Shown here piece by piece: positions 27,675 through 36,748 of a stretch of DNA of 64,000 nt. The translations under genes were made by a program, and so were the position numbers. Position 1 is the stretch's first letter; every line of letters begins with the position of its first letter. The DNA lies in NCBI RefSeq assembly GCF_003814745.1, contig NZ_RKRD01000001.1, forward strand, positions 248,001-312,000, given 5' to 3'. This DNA is from Hydrogenoanaerobacterium saccharovorans. GTDB lineage: Bacteria > Bacillota > Clostridia > Oscillospirales > Ruminococcaceae. The notes beneath the pieces were generated by a model. That model saw nothing but the letters and a program-made list of their open reading frames with translations. It was not told where the DNA came from and searched no databases.

Positions 27675-28071
27675 CCCCGGTTGTATATTGTATTTTAGGG
27701 GGCTTATCCGCTATAACCAAAAGATGAGGCAATATCTTATAAAAAAGTTGGCAACATTTTTTATAGTCTAGTTTCCACAAGAAGTTTGCCGAATGGCGAT
27801 GAAATGTTTCTATAAAATATCTGGATTTATAGAATGTTTTGTAAAATTGTGGTACAATAAAATTGTTGTGTAACCATATTGAGAAAGCAAAATTTTGCTT
27901 TTGTGTTGGATAAAGATGATAAGCGAGGTGTATGAATAAAACGAATGAACTAGGTATATGTTTGCTGAATATATGAGGTTCAGTAAGACAAACAATGTAA
28001 AGTACTATTGATACGAAAGATAATCGAAGATGCTATGGGTATTTTATTAAAATCCTGAAGGGAACGACATC
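27675..28071. other. 397-bp gap before the chemoreceptor gene
   Basis: AT-rich. It includes a TACAAT -10-like box at 27853-27858 with a poor -35 region, and a GAAGGGA-type ribosome site directly before the chemoreceptor ATG. I see no clear motility-type (sigma-D) promoter, RNA gene or repeat. Confidence 0.4.
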
Positions 28072-29838
28072 ATGAAAAACATTAAAATTAAAACATTAAT
28101 CGTAGCCGTCATTGTCATTATAAATTTTCTTATAATGTGCATCGGGGGTACTGCTTTGTATGGTATCTATACGTTAGCAAACCAAACGCAAACACTTTAT
28201 GAGCAACCCCATACCAATCTTGTATCTGTTTTGCTTATGCGCAGCGAAATGGCAATGGTCGGCAGCACTTTAAAAGACGGAATGCTTTATAAATCTCTGG
28301 ATGGAACCTATATAGCAGAAACGAAAATTAATAATTCAAAAAAAGTTATTGAAGGCATTATAGAAAGTTTAAGTGGACGGGCAGAATTAAACGAAGATTT
28401 CGATGAGTTCAAAACTGCGTATTTGGCTTGGTCCAATTCCATTGATTTGGTACTTGAAAACTTAAAATTTGCCAAGTATGCTCAGGCACTTAATTCAATG
28501 GAAAATGAGTATAGTGCTACAACCATAACACTCACAGAGAAAACTGATATTCTTAGTGAAGCAATGCATGATAGCGCGCAAAATTTTTATACAAAATCGC
28601 AGAGCGTATCTAAGATAGTTTTTTTGGTAATGATGGCAGTGTGGGTAATTTCTGCAGCCATTATTATTATAATAATGACAATGCTTAAAAAGAGCATTGA
28701 AACCCCTATATCGGTTGTGCTGAAGGCATCCAAAGAAGTTGCCAACGGTAATTTAAACAGTAGGATCGAATACAGCTCAAAAAATGAACTGGGCTTGCTT
28801 GCGAGCACCATTCAGCATACCGTGGATACTATTAATGTCTATATCAAAAATATATCAGAAACGATGCAACTACTGGCGCAAGGCGATTTAAATGCATCGG
28901 TGGATATCGATTATATCGGAGATTTTGCATCTATTAAATCATCCATGAACAATATTATCGAATCGCTTAACACCACCATGTCTCAAATAAATATTTCTTC
29001 CGAACAGGTTTCAAGCGGGTCCGAGCAGGTATCCAATGGTGCACAGGCATTGTCGCAGGGTGCAACCGAACAGGCAAGCTCGATTGAAGAGTTATCCGCC
29101 ACAATCAATAATATATCTGTTCAGATAAAAGCGAATGCAGAAAACACTTCTAGCGCAAGCAGTAAAGCAAGTGTGGTTGCCAACGAGATGATGCAGAGCA
29201 ACCAAAAGATGCAGGATATGATTCAGGCGATGTCTGAAATCAGTTCTTCGTCAAGAGAAATAAGCAAGGTCATCAAAACAATCGACGATATTGCGTTCCA
29301 GACAAACATTCTTGCACTCAATGCTGCGGTAGAGGCAGCACGTGCGGGCGCCGCAGGGAAAGGTTTTGCGGTGGTAGCCGATGAGGTGCGCAACCTCGCA
29401 TCCAAGAGTGCTGAAGCTGCGAAAGAAACTACTGTTATGATAGAAAACTCGATTGCAGCGGTAGAAAACGGCAAGAAGCTCGCAGACGGCGCGGCACAAT
29501 CGTTGATGTTGGTGGTAGACGGTGCCGTTGGCGTAATCGATGCGCTGGATAAAATTTCGAATGCAACGAATGAGCAGGCTACCTCGATTACTCAGGTAAC
29601 ACAGGGTGTCGAGCAGATATCCAACGTAGTGCAAACCAACTCTGCAACTGCCGAAGAAAGCGCTGCGGCAAGCGAAGAATTAAGCAGCCAGGCGCAAGTG
29701 CTTAAGCAACTGGTAAGCAAATTTAAAATAAAAAACAACAGTATTGTTGATTATAGCAAAGAGGAAGACGAAAATATCGACGAAAACAGCATGAATGAGT
29801 TTTACAAGGTGAAAAAATCTTCTGCCGATAAATATTAA
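28072..29838 (+). CDS. Methyl-accepting chemotaxis protein
   Basis: A 588-residue transmembrane chemoreceptor. An N-terminal membrane segment (about 7-33) is followed by a four-helix-bundle-like extracellular domain (34-180), a second membrane segment (about 183-206), a HAMP region (about 207-262) and a long cytoplasmic coiled coil. The signalling tip is fully conserved: DIAFQTNILALNAAVEAARA with GKGFAVVADEVRNLA. It lacks a C-terminal CheR-docking pentapeptide. It is cargo of the skin-like element and would be lost from the mother cell on excision. The ligand is unknown. Confidence 0.93.
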   Translation: MKNIKIKTLIVAVIVIINFLIMCIGGTALYGIYTLANQTQTLYEQPHTNLVSVLLMRSEMAMVGSTLKDGMLYKSLDGTYIAETKINNSKKVIEGIIESLSGRAELNEDFDEFKTAYLAWSNSIDLVLENLKFAKYAQALNSMENEYSATTITLTEKTDILSEAMHDSAQNFYTKSQSVSKIVFLVMMAVWVISAAIIIIIMTMLKKSIETPISVVLKASKEVANGNLNSRIEYSSKNELGLLASTIQHTVDTINVYIKNISETMQLLAQGDLNASVDIDYIGDFASIKSSMNNIIESLNTTMSQINISSEQVSSGSEQVSNGAQALSQGATEQASSIEELSATINNISVQIKANAENTSSASSKASVVANEMMQSNQKMQDMIQAMSEISSSSREISKVIKTIDDIAFQTNILALNAAVEAARAGAAGKGFAVVADEVRNLASKSAEAAKETTVMIENSIAAVENGKKLADGAAQSLMLVVDGAVGVIDALDKISNATNEQATSITQVTQGVEQISNVVQTNSATAEESAAASEELSSQAQVLKQLVSKFKIKNNSIVDYSKEEDENIDENSMNEFYKVKKSSADKY

Positions 29839-29887
29839 TCAAGTTACCAAGTACAACTTTTTGCAGGTATGGAGAAAAGGAATTACT

Positions 29888-30718
29888 ATGATTAAACTTT
29901 TGTTAAACAATCAGCTCGACCAACTGTCAGAGTATATCGGTACGCGGTTAGTTAGCAACATTCGCTATGGGCAGGTTAACAAATTTGAATGTTATCCTCA
30001 GCTCAACTTAATATCGTTTGACTGGTATGATATTACGGATGAGAATGCTGAGCCGGCACAAATAGTAATATACTTTACGCAAGAAAACATCTTTTTTCTT
30101 TGTGAGGGAGAAAGATGCCTGCAACATGTCGGCAAATTGGTTAGTGAAGAGCAACCAACAAACGAAAGAATACTGTATACGTTTTTTTTGGAACTTATTA
30201 AAAACGACATCGACCATTTGGAGGCATTGGAAGAACGCATTACCGAAACGGAAGACGATTTGCTCACAGCATCCAAACGTGAATGCTCCAGAGAGATTAT
30301 TGCTTTTCGTCGGGAACTTTTGAGGTTGAAAAAATACTACGAACAGCTGAACCAGATTTTTGAAGGGCTTACCGAAAACGAAAACGGGCTGATTCCATCG
30401 GAAGATTTGCGTTATTTTCGTATTTTAGACAGCAGAATTGACCGGCTATTTGCCCATGTGCTGAACTTGCGCGATTATGTTACTCAGGTACGCGAAGCTT
30501 ATCAGGCACAAATTGATATAGAGCAAAACAGCTTGATGAAGATTTTTACGGTAGTTACCGCTGTATTTTTGCCGTTAACCCTGATTGTAGGCTGGTATGG
30601 TATGAATTTGCAAATTCCCGAATACTCTTGGAATTACGGCTATCCTTATGTTATTATACTAAGCATTGCTGTTTTGGTATTTTGTATTGCGTTTTTCAAA
30701 CGAAAAAAATGGTTTTGA
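29888..30718 (+). CDS. CorA-family divalent-cation transporter
   Basis: This 276-residue protein has a cytoplasmic N-terminal domain, a long helix (about 95-225), and two C-terminal membrane segments with the family signature GMN in the loop before TM2 (WYGMNLQIPEYSW). CorA proteins carry Mg2+ or other divalent cations. I place the start at the ATG at 29888, which has AAAAGGA six bases upstream. It is 50 bp after the chemoreceptor and probably co-transcribed. Confidence 0.88.
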   Translation: MIKLLLNNQLDQLSEYIGTRLVSNIRYGQVNKFECYPQLNLISFDWYDITDENAEPAQIVIYFTQENIFFLCEGERCLQHVGKLVSEEQPTNERILYTFFLELIKNDIDHLEALEERITETEDDLLTASKRECSREIIAFRRELLRLKKYYEQLNQIFEGLTENENGLIPSEDLRYFRILDSRIDRLFAHVLNLRDYVTQVREAYQAQIDIEQNSLMKIFTVVTAVFLPLTLIVGWYGMNLQIPEYSWNYGYPYVIILSIAVLVFCIAFFKRKKWF

Positions 30719-30733
30719 GCTATTTTATAATAG

Positions 30734-30772
30734 TAAAAAAGGAACGAGACAATTTGTCTCGTTCCTTTTTTA
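30734..30772. terminator. Bidirectional terminator between the CorA and NifX-like genes
   Basis: AAAAAGGAACGAGAC pairs with GTCTCGTTCCTTTTT around an AATTT loop; it serves both converging genes. Confidence 0.9.
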
Positions 30773-30835
30773 GTTTAGGTGTATTGTTAACTAATTTTTA
30801 AAAAAGAAAAACGGTACCAAATCTTCGTTTCCGTT

Positions 30836-31237
30836 TTATTTGGTGGTACCGCAATGATGACCGCAGTTGTGGTCGTGGTTTTCGCAATCGTCGCCATGGT
30901 GCTCGTGGTGATTGCATTCTGTATTGGGGTTATAACAAAGCGTTCCGCATAAAAAATCTTTTACTTTTGCATCGGCATTGCCCGCAACGCCGCCATAAAG
31001 CTTAATATTTGCTTCGGAAAGTGCGGTTTTTGCCCCTGCGCCAATTCCCCCGCAGATCAGAACAGAAACATTTTTTGCTTTTAAAAATTCAGCGAGAGCA
31101 CTGTGCCCGCTGCCGTTGGTGGATATAACTTCGGATGAAATAATTTCGCCGCCGTTTGTTTCGTAAATCTTAAACTGTTCGGTATGCCCAAAATGTTGAA
31201 AAACCTCGCCGTTTTCATAAGTGACTGCAATTTTCAT
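30836..31237 (-). CDS. NifX/NifB-type (DUF134-linked) metal-cofactor protein with His/Cys tail
   Basis: This 133-residue protein begins with the dinitrogenase iron-molybdenum cofactor fold (MKIAVTYENGEVFQHFGH, then VLICGGIGAGAKTAL). Such proteins bind iron-sulfur or molybdenum clusters and occur widely outside nitrogen fixers. The last 30 residues form an unusual tail rich in His and Cys (CNHHEHHGDDCENHDHNCGHH) that should bind metal. The ATG at 31237 is chosen; an upstream TTG would touch the ribosome site. No nitrogenase genes are nearby. Confidence 0.85.
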   Translation of the reverse strand: MKIAVTYENGEVFQHFGHTEQFKIYETNGGEIISSEVISTNGSGHSALAEFLKAKNVSVLICGGIGAGAKTALSEANIKLYGGVAGNADAKVKDFLCGTLCYNPNTECNHHEHHGDDCENHDHNCGHHCGTTK

Positions 31238-31283
31238 TAATAGTACCAATCCTTTCGTCTAGCGGATAAAAGCTAACTTATTA

Positions 31284-31325
31284 TTGACATATGACCATTA
31301 TAAAATTATTATGAGCATATGTCAA
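31284..31325. promoter_or_regulatory. Palindromic overlapping divergent promoters
   Basis: TTGACATATG (31284-31293) and CATATGTCAA (31316-31325) form a perfect 10-bp inverted repeat. Each arm starts with a -35 box. Plus strand: TTGACA, 17 bp, TATTAT (31307-31312), towards the alpha-galactosidase. Minus strand: TTGACA, 17 bp, TATAAT (31302-31297), towards the NifX-like gene. The two promoters overlap, so they should exclude each other, and one regulator bound at the arms could control both. Confidence 0.8.
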
Positions 31326-31445
31326 GAATGAATTTGCACAGTAGGTAGGGTGATTTGTCCATTGACCTTTTTTAAATGTGTAGCTATCATGATATGAAAC
31401 TGGAGGATTTAAGTAAAAATATTAACTAGAGGCGGTGGAGACCAC

Positions 31446-33755
31446 ATGATTACTTTTAGAGAAAACTGTTTTATCCTTGAAACAGACAATACATCCTATA
31501 TTATACGGCAAAATAATGGGCTATTGATTCAATTATATTATGGTTCCCAAATTACAATGGCAAACCCAATGCCACTAGAACACAAACAAGCTGTAAGTTA
31601 TGGGGTTGAGGTGGTGTATCAAAAAGAAACTTCACCACTTTCGTTGGATACAACATGCCTTGACTGGACACCCGTAAATAAAGGTGATTACCGTGCGCAG
31701 GCGGTGGAAGTGTTTGGACCAAACGGATATACGTCGGATATGCGTTACATTGGATACCGTATTGAAAAGGGGAGTATACCACCGGAGGGGATGCCGGGAG
31801 CCTATCACGGAAATGAAACTTTGATTATCACCCTTTCAGATGGACAGGGTATTGAAGCAGAGTTATACTATACGGTTTATGAAAAATCCAATGTAATCAC
31901 CCGACGGGTTAAGGTGAAAAATACAGCGGATAAACCAATCGAGATTAGAAAACTGATGAGTATGCAGTTGGATTTACCCGACAGCCAATATACACTGCAT
32001 AACCTTACAGGAAGTTGGGCGAGAGAATGCCATATCACTGAGCGTTTGCTTACCGTAGGTGAATTTAGATTTGGTTCGACTACAGGTGCCTCAAGCAATC
32101 GTTGCAACCCGTTTTTTACGTTGTGTGCTGATTCGGCCAACGAGTTTTCAGGCAATATATATGGTTTTAACCTCATCTACTCCGGCAGTTGGGAGGGCTT
32201 GGTTGAAGTCAGCCCCCATGGGCTGACAAGGGTGATGAACGGTTTGCAAAGCCAGCAGTTTTGTTGGCCGCTCTCACCCAACGAAACGTTTAGTACACCC
32301 GAATCGGTATTGTCGTTCAGTACTTTGGGCAAAAACGGCCTGTCTCAAAATATGCATCATTTTGTAAGCAACCATATTGTTCGCGGTTATTGGGCAAACA
32401 AAGAGCGCCCGGTATTGCTCAACAACTGGGAAGGCACTTATTTTGATTTTAACGAGGATAAGCTGCTTCATCTTGCCGAAAATGCAGCGGAACTTGGGGT
32501 AGAGCTTTTTGTATTGGATGACGGATGGTTTGGTGACCGTAACGGCGACAATGCAGGCTTGGGCGATTATAACGTAAACCGTGATAAGCTGCCGGATGAG
32601 CTTTCCGGTCTTTCAGATAAAATTGAAAAACTCGGTTTGAAGTTTGGCTTATGGTTTGAACCTGAAATGGTGAATGAAGACAGTGACCTGTACAGAAGTC
32701 ATCCCGATTGGATTATTTCCACACCCGGTTGCACCCCAAGCAAGGGGCGCAATCAATATGTTTTGGATTTGTGCCGTACCGAAGTGCAGGATTATATCAT
32801 CGAGCAAATGTCCGCCACCCTTGAAAGTGCCAATATCAGCTATGTAAAATGGGATATGAACCGCCACATCAGCGATAATTTCAGCCCGTGTTTGCTGAAT
32901 CAGGGGCAATTTGCACACTCATATATTTTGGGGTTCTATCGAGTAACACAGGTACTGATGGAGCGCTTCCCCCAAGTGCTGTTCGAGGGCTGTTCCTCCG
33001 GCGGCAACCGCTTTGATTTGGGTATGCTGTGTTATGTACCGCAAATATGGATTAGTGATGATACGGATGCTTACGAACGCCAATTTATTCAGGCGGGCTG
33101 CAGCTATGGTTATCCGCAAAGTGTGATGTGCTGCCACGTATCGGCAGTACCGAATCATCAAACAGGGCGTACAAGCCAGCTTGAAAGCCGCTTTGATGTA
33201 GCTGCATTTGGTATTTTGGGTTATCAAATGGACTCTACTAAGCTGACCGAGGGTGAACGCAAGGCAGTAAAAGCGCAAATTGCATGGTATAAACAACATC
33301 GAAAGCTGTTGCAGTTCGGCAACTTTGTAAGGCTTAAAGGCATTAGTAAAAATACCAAAGGTACAGCATGGCAGATTATCAGTGATGACAAAAAGAGCTG
33401 TGTTGCAGCCGATTTTATGCATTTGATTGAGCCAAACGGCATGCAGCCGATTTTCCGTTTTGCACAGCTTGATGCAGATGCACTCTACCAAGTGGAGGCA
33501 AGGCAGCAGTATCTTGATATTCATTGTTTTGGCAGTTTGGCAGGCCAGATTACTGAGGGGGTGGGGTGTACTTTGGGAGACAGCGTTTGTGTGCTTCCGT
33601 CGGAGCAAGAAGAGTATACCGCATACGGTAGCTTGCTGTGCAACGCGGGGATTAGACCCAAACAGATTTTTATGGGCTCGGGGTACAATTCTCAGGTAAG
33701 GTTGCAGCCCGATTTTTCTGCAAGGCTTTATTTAGCCACTGCAACCGACAAGTAG
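31446..33755 (+). CDS. Alpha-galactosidase, glycoside hydrolase family 36
   Basis: This 769-residue cytoplasmic enzyme should release terminal alpha-1,6-galactose from melibiose, raffinose or larger galactosides. It has an N-terminal beta-sandwich (about 1-320), a TIM barrel (about 330-640) and a C-terminal beta domain. LNNWEGTYFDF and FVLDDGWFG mark the barrel. The likely nucleophile is Asp470 in YVKWDMNRH, and the acid/base lies in WISDDTDA (about 535-542). There is no signal peptide. No sugar transporter is adjacent, which is unusual for such a gene. It is cargo in the skin-like element. Confidence 0.95.
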   Translation: MITFRENCFILETDNTSYIIRQNNGLLIQLYYGSQITMANPMPLEHKQAVSYGVEVVYQKETSPLSLDTTCLDWTPVNKGDYRAQAVEVFGPNGYTSDMRYIGYRIEKGSIPPEGMPGAYHGNETLIITLSDGQGIEAELYYTVYEKSNVITRRVKVKNTADKPIEIRKLMSMQLDLPDSQYTLHNLTGSWARECHITERLLTVGEFRFGSTTGASSNRCNPFFTLCADSANEFSGNIYGFNLIYSGSWEGLVEVSPHGLTRVMNGLQSQQFCWPLSPNETFSTPESVLSFSTLGKNGLSQNMHHFVSNHIVRGYWANKERPVLLNNWEGTYFDFNEDKLLHLAENAAELGVELFVLDDGWFGDRNGDNAGLGDYNVNRDKLPDELSGLSDKIEKLGLKFGLWFEPEMVNEDSDLYRSHPDWIISTPGCTPSKGRNQYVLDLCRTEVQDYIIEQMSATLESANISYVKWDMNRHISDNFSPCLLNQGQFAHSYILGFYRVTQVLMERFPQVLFEGCSSGGNRFDLGMLCYVPQIWISDDTDAYERQFIQAGCSYGYPQSVMCCHVSAVPNHQTGRTSQLESRFDVAAFGILGYQMDSTKLTEGERKAVKAQIAWYKQHRKLLQFGNFVRLKGISKNTKGTAWQIISDDKKSCVAADFMHLIEPNGMQPIFRFAQLDADALYQVEARQQYLDIHCFGSLAGQITEGVGCTLGDSVCVLPSEQEEYTAYGSLLCNAGIRPKQIFMGSGYNSQVRLQPDFSARLYLATATDK

Positions 33756-33767
33756 TAAACCTCAAAT

Positions 33768-33819
33768 AAAAAACACACCTGTTGTAAATCGGAGTGATTT
33801 GCAGCAGGTGTGTTTTATT
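33768..33819 (+). terminator. Terminator after alpha-galactosidase
   Basis: A long stem, ACACACCTGTTGTAAATC with GATTTGCAGCAGGTGTGT, surrounds a GGAGT loop and ends in TTTTATT. Confidence 0.85.
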
Positions 33820-33828
33820 GTTGAATAA

Positions 33829-33858
33829 AAAGAACCGCGCCTATGTAGGCGCGGTTAA
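33829..33858 (-). terminator. Terminator after the CAP-domain gene
   Basis: AACCGCGCC and GGCGCGGTT enclose a short loop; on the minus strand the stem is followed by CTTTTTATT. Confidence 0.8.
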
Positions 33859-33864
33859 AGTGAT

Positions 33865-34803
33865 TTAGTATGTAAACATTTGAGACCAATAAAGGGTGCC
33901 GTTGCTGCCTTTGTAGAAACCTACACCAATGTATTTATAGTTAGGGTTTAAGATGTTGGCTCTGTGTCCGCTGGAGTTCATCCAACCGTCCATTACCTGC
34001 TCGGGCGATCTCTGACCGTAAGCGATGTTCTCGCCTGCACCTCTGTAGGTTGCACCGGCTTCATCCAAGGCGGTAAAGCAGCTGGTGCCGTTGGGACGTG
34101 TGTGTGAGAACAATATCGGCTGCTCTTCTGCACGAACCTGTGCAGCTTCCAGTACTTTTACATCTACTTTCAAAGCAGAGAGCCCTGCAGCAGCGCGCTC
34201 TTCGTTTACAAGGCGTACAACTTCTTGTGCGTATTCAGACATTGCAACCTGATTGTCATCGGGTTTCGAAGTCTCAGGTTTCGAAGTCTCAGGTTTCGAA
34301 GTTTCGGGTTTCGAAGTTTCGGGTTTCGAAGTTTCGGGTTTCGAAGTCTCGGGTTTCGAAGTCTCAGGTTTCGAAGTCTCGGGTTTAGAACAATCGGTCT
34401 TAGAACAATCGGTCTTGGAACAATCGGTCTTAGAACAATCGGTCTTGGAACAATCGGTCTTAGAACAATCGGTCTTGGAACAATCGGTCTTAGAACAATC
34501 TGGTTTTACAGTGCCAGTATTTCCGTTACTTTGTAAAACGCAGTTTTTTGCAGCATCAGCAGCGTTTTGTTTATTGAAATTGGGAATATTGATGCAAAAC
34601 CCTTTTGTCAGTTGCTTAAAGATAACATTCCAATCACAATTCTTATCTTGTGTCGTTTGGCTAAGTACATTTGAACATGTAAAGAAATTGCCCACCTTTT
34701 TGTTTGTATCACAGGGTGCTTTCGCACTGGCGGACACAGACATTGAGGAAATTGCGATGATAGCACATGATAGTGTTACCGCGGTTTTCTTAAATGGTTT
34801 CAT
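33865..34803 (-). CDS. Secreted CAP/SCP-domain protein with Cys- and Pro-rich repeat linker
   Basis: This 312-residue exported protein has a signal sequence (about 1-28), a unique N-terminal region (29-120), a repeat linker and a C-terminal CAP domain like YkwD. The linker holds eight DCSK-type pentapeptides followed by eight ETSKP-type pentapeptides. The CAP domain shows LVNEERAAAGL, SHTRPNG, GENIAYG and SGHRANILNPNY, but no cell-wall anchor. The function of bacterial CAP proteins is largely unknown. The ATG at 34803 has GTGAGGT upstream; a start 20 codons earlier lacks a ribosome site. Confidence 0.88.
   Translation of the reverse strand: MKPFKKTAVTLSCAIIAISSMSVSASAKAPCDTNKKVGNFFTCSNVLSQTTQDKNCDWNVIFKQLTKGFCINIPNFNKQNAADAAKNCVLQSNGNTGTVKPDCSKTDCSKTDCSKTDCSKTDCSKTDCSKTDCSKTDCSKPETSKPETSKPETSKPETSKPETSKPETSKPETSKPETSKPDDNQVAMSEYAQEVVRLVNEERAAAGLSALKVDVKVLEAAQVRAEEQPILFSHTRPNGTSCFTALDEAGATYRGAGENIAYGQRSPEQVMDGWMNSSGHRANILNPNYKYIGVGFYKGSNGTLYWSQMFTY
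34259..34502. repeat. Two adjacent arrays of 15-bp tandem repeats within the CAP gene
   Basis: About eight copies of a 15-bp unit encoding Glu-Thr-Ser-Lys-Pro lie next to eight copies of another 15-bp unit encoding Asp-Cys-Ser-Lys-Thr. Copies are nearly identical, so repeat number could change by slippage without breaking the frame. Confidence 0.92.
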
Positions 34804-35035
34804 AGTTTTTACCTCACTTTCAAGATTTATTGAAAGTATACGCCTATCATTTGCAAATTTCAAAGTTAAGTTTTGGTAAGGATGGTTCCTCCAATTTTAT
34901 TAGCAGATTCAAGAGATAAATCCAGTATTATATAGCAAAGTAATACATCCTGTATAAACGGCATAAATGTTTATAAGCGCTTCTTATATAAACTGTATTT
35001 AGTTTTGGCGTATTCGCTTAAAAGGGGGAGTATTT

Positions 35036-36748
35036 TTGGCAAAAACCAAAATACAAGAACGATGCGATTGCCGTAAGGTAGCAATTTATGCCCGAAAATC
35101 AAAAATTACCGAAAGCGGCAAAAGTATAGAAAATCAAATCAGCAAGTGCCGCAGCTACGCAGATTTAAAGTTTGACGCAAAAGATGATGATATTCTGGTT
35201 TATCGTGATGAGGGATTGTCCGGTTATTACTCCGACCGCCCGGCTTATATGCAAATGCTGCAAGATATCAGCGAAAATAAAATAAAAGCGGTCATCTGTT
35301 ATAAATTTGACCGTATCAGCAGGCGAACACTTGATTTGCTCAACCTTGTAGAACAGTTAAAACACAAACGAATCGCCTTTGTTTCGTGTACCGATGAAGT
35401 GGATACCGGCAGCAGAACAGGAAAAATTGTGATGTCGCTGCTCGCATCCATATCCGAGTTTGAACGGGATATCATCGCAGAACGGATTGCCGATAACCTT
35501 TATGAACTTGCAAAAGAGGGTAGATGGCTGGGTGGCACCACGCCCACGGGCTTTTACTCTAAAAAAGAGTATTTGATTTTAGGCGGTAAAAAAACCACCA
35601 TCAACCACCTCGAACCCATCCCCGAAGAACAGCAGATCGTAAAAGAGCTTTTTGGGCAATTTTTGCAACACCGTAGTTTGAGTAGGGTAACACAATGGAC
35701 AAAGGAACAAAAAATCATTACCAAAAACGGCAAGCAACACAGCAACTTAAGTATCAAGAACATCATCAAAAACCCTGTTTATGCGGTTGCAGACGAGGAT
35801 ACTTACGATTACTTCAAGGCATTTGGGGTACCTATTTACGCAGATAAAGAAGATTTTGATAACAAGCGAGGGCTGATGATTTATAATAAAACAGAGCAGA
35901 CAAAAGAACTAAAAGATAATAGTACAGCTGCCCGACCTGAATATGTAAAAAAAAGACAAAGCAGAGATGTTGAAGATTGGATTATTTCAGTTGGGAAACA
36001 CTGCGGAATTGTGGCAGGCAGAGATTGGGTAAAAGCACAGGATATTTTGCAAAGCAACCAAAACCGCTATGCACAGCCGAATGAGCAAAGCCGTTCACTT
36101 CTTTCAGGGCTGATTGTATGTCCTGTTTGCGGTGCTGCGATGTATACCCGCAAATTAAGTGGCAGGTACACGAAAGAGGAACTTCCACGTTACAATTATG
36201 TGTGCAAAACAAAATTCCACAACAGAAAAGCCTGCAGCTGCAAAGATATAAACGGAAATAAGCTGGATGAATTTGTGTTGCAAAGCATTTGTTTGATGCA
36301 AGAACCGTATGAAGATTACTTTAACTATTTATATGAATTACGCAACTCTTTTTATATAAATTACGGCAACCGTGAAAATGACATAAAACTGGTTGAAAAG
36401 CGATTGGCTGATGTAAAAAAAGAAATTTCTGCGCAAACAATCCACTTGCGAACGGCATCAAGTACAATTAGCGATATTCTATTGGCTGATATAGAAAAGC
36501 TCTCCGCCGAACAGGGAGAGTTAGTAAAAAAACTCGAGGATAAAAAAACAGAGCCAACTTCATCGGCACAGGGCAATTTTAATTTAACTGAGGTTAGAAA
36601 AGTGATCACATCTTTTTCTAAGTTAGCCGAAGTTTTATCTTACCAAGAAAAAATGGAACTAATTCGATTAGCAACAGATAAAATAGTAGTGACAGCAAAT
36701 CAAAAAGATGAACAAGAAGTGCATATCTATTTAAAGAATGCACGGTGA
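35036..36748 (+). CDS. spoIVCA: Large serine recombinase of the sigK element (SpoIVCA-like)
   Basis: This 570-residue site-specific recombinase probably excises the element during sporulation. The N-terminal resolvase domain has the catalytic Ser22 in VAIYARKSK, then ENQISKCRSYA, YRDEGLSGYYSDRP and KFDRISRRTLD. A recombinase domain follows (about 165-300), then a zinc ribbon (CPVCGAAMYT near 361 with later Cys in CKTKFHNRKACSC) and a coiled coil (about 440-500). The TTG start has GGGGGAG upstream. The stop is 53 bp from the right crossover, the classic skin layout. No strong vegetative promoter is visible upstream, consistent with sporulation control. Confidence 0.93.
   Translation: MAKTKIQERCDCRKVAIYARKSKITESGKSIENQISKCRSYADLKFDAKDDDILVYRDEGLSGYYSDRPAYMQMLQDISENKIKAVICYKFDRISRRTLDLLNLVEQLKHKRIAFVSCTDEVDTGSRTGKIVMSLLASISEFERDIIAERIADNLYELAKEGRWLGGTTPTGFYSKKEYLILGGKKTTINHLEPIPEEQQIVKELFGQFLQHRSLSRVTQWTKEQKIITKNGKQHSNLSIKNIIKNPVYAVADEDTYDYFKAFGVPIYADKEDFDNKRGLMIYNKTEQTKELKDNSTAARPEYVKKRQSRDVEDWIISVGKHCGIVAGRDWVKAQDILQSNQNRYAQPNEQSRSLLSGLIVCPVCGAAMYTRKLSGRYTKEELPRYNYVCKTKFHNRKACSCKDINGNKLDEFVLQSICLMQEPYEDYFNYLYELRNSFYINYGNRENDIKLVEKRLADVKKEISAQTIHLRTASSTISDILLADIEKLSAEQGELVKKLEDKKTEPTSSAQGNFNLTEVRKVITSFSKLAEVLSYQEKMELIRLATDKIVVTANQKDEQEVHIYLKNAR

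Noticed and set aside
30780..30855. T-box-like sequence TTTGGTGGTACCGC with a facing GGTACCAAAT
   Set aside because: It overlaps the end of the NifX-like coding region on the other strand, has no specifier stem, and no amino-acid gene follows it.
34259..34502. Dense short repeats resembling a CRISPR array
   Set aside because: Units are 15 bp without spacers, keep one reading frame, and encode pentapeptides in the CAP protein; no cas genes are near.
35036..36748. Recombinase as integrase of an ordinary prophage or conjugative element
   Set aside because: No phage, relaxase or conjugation genes are present between the junctions, and the junctions fall precisely in sigK.
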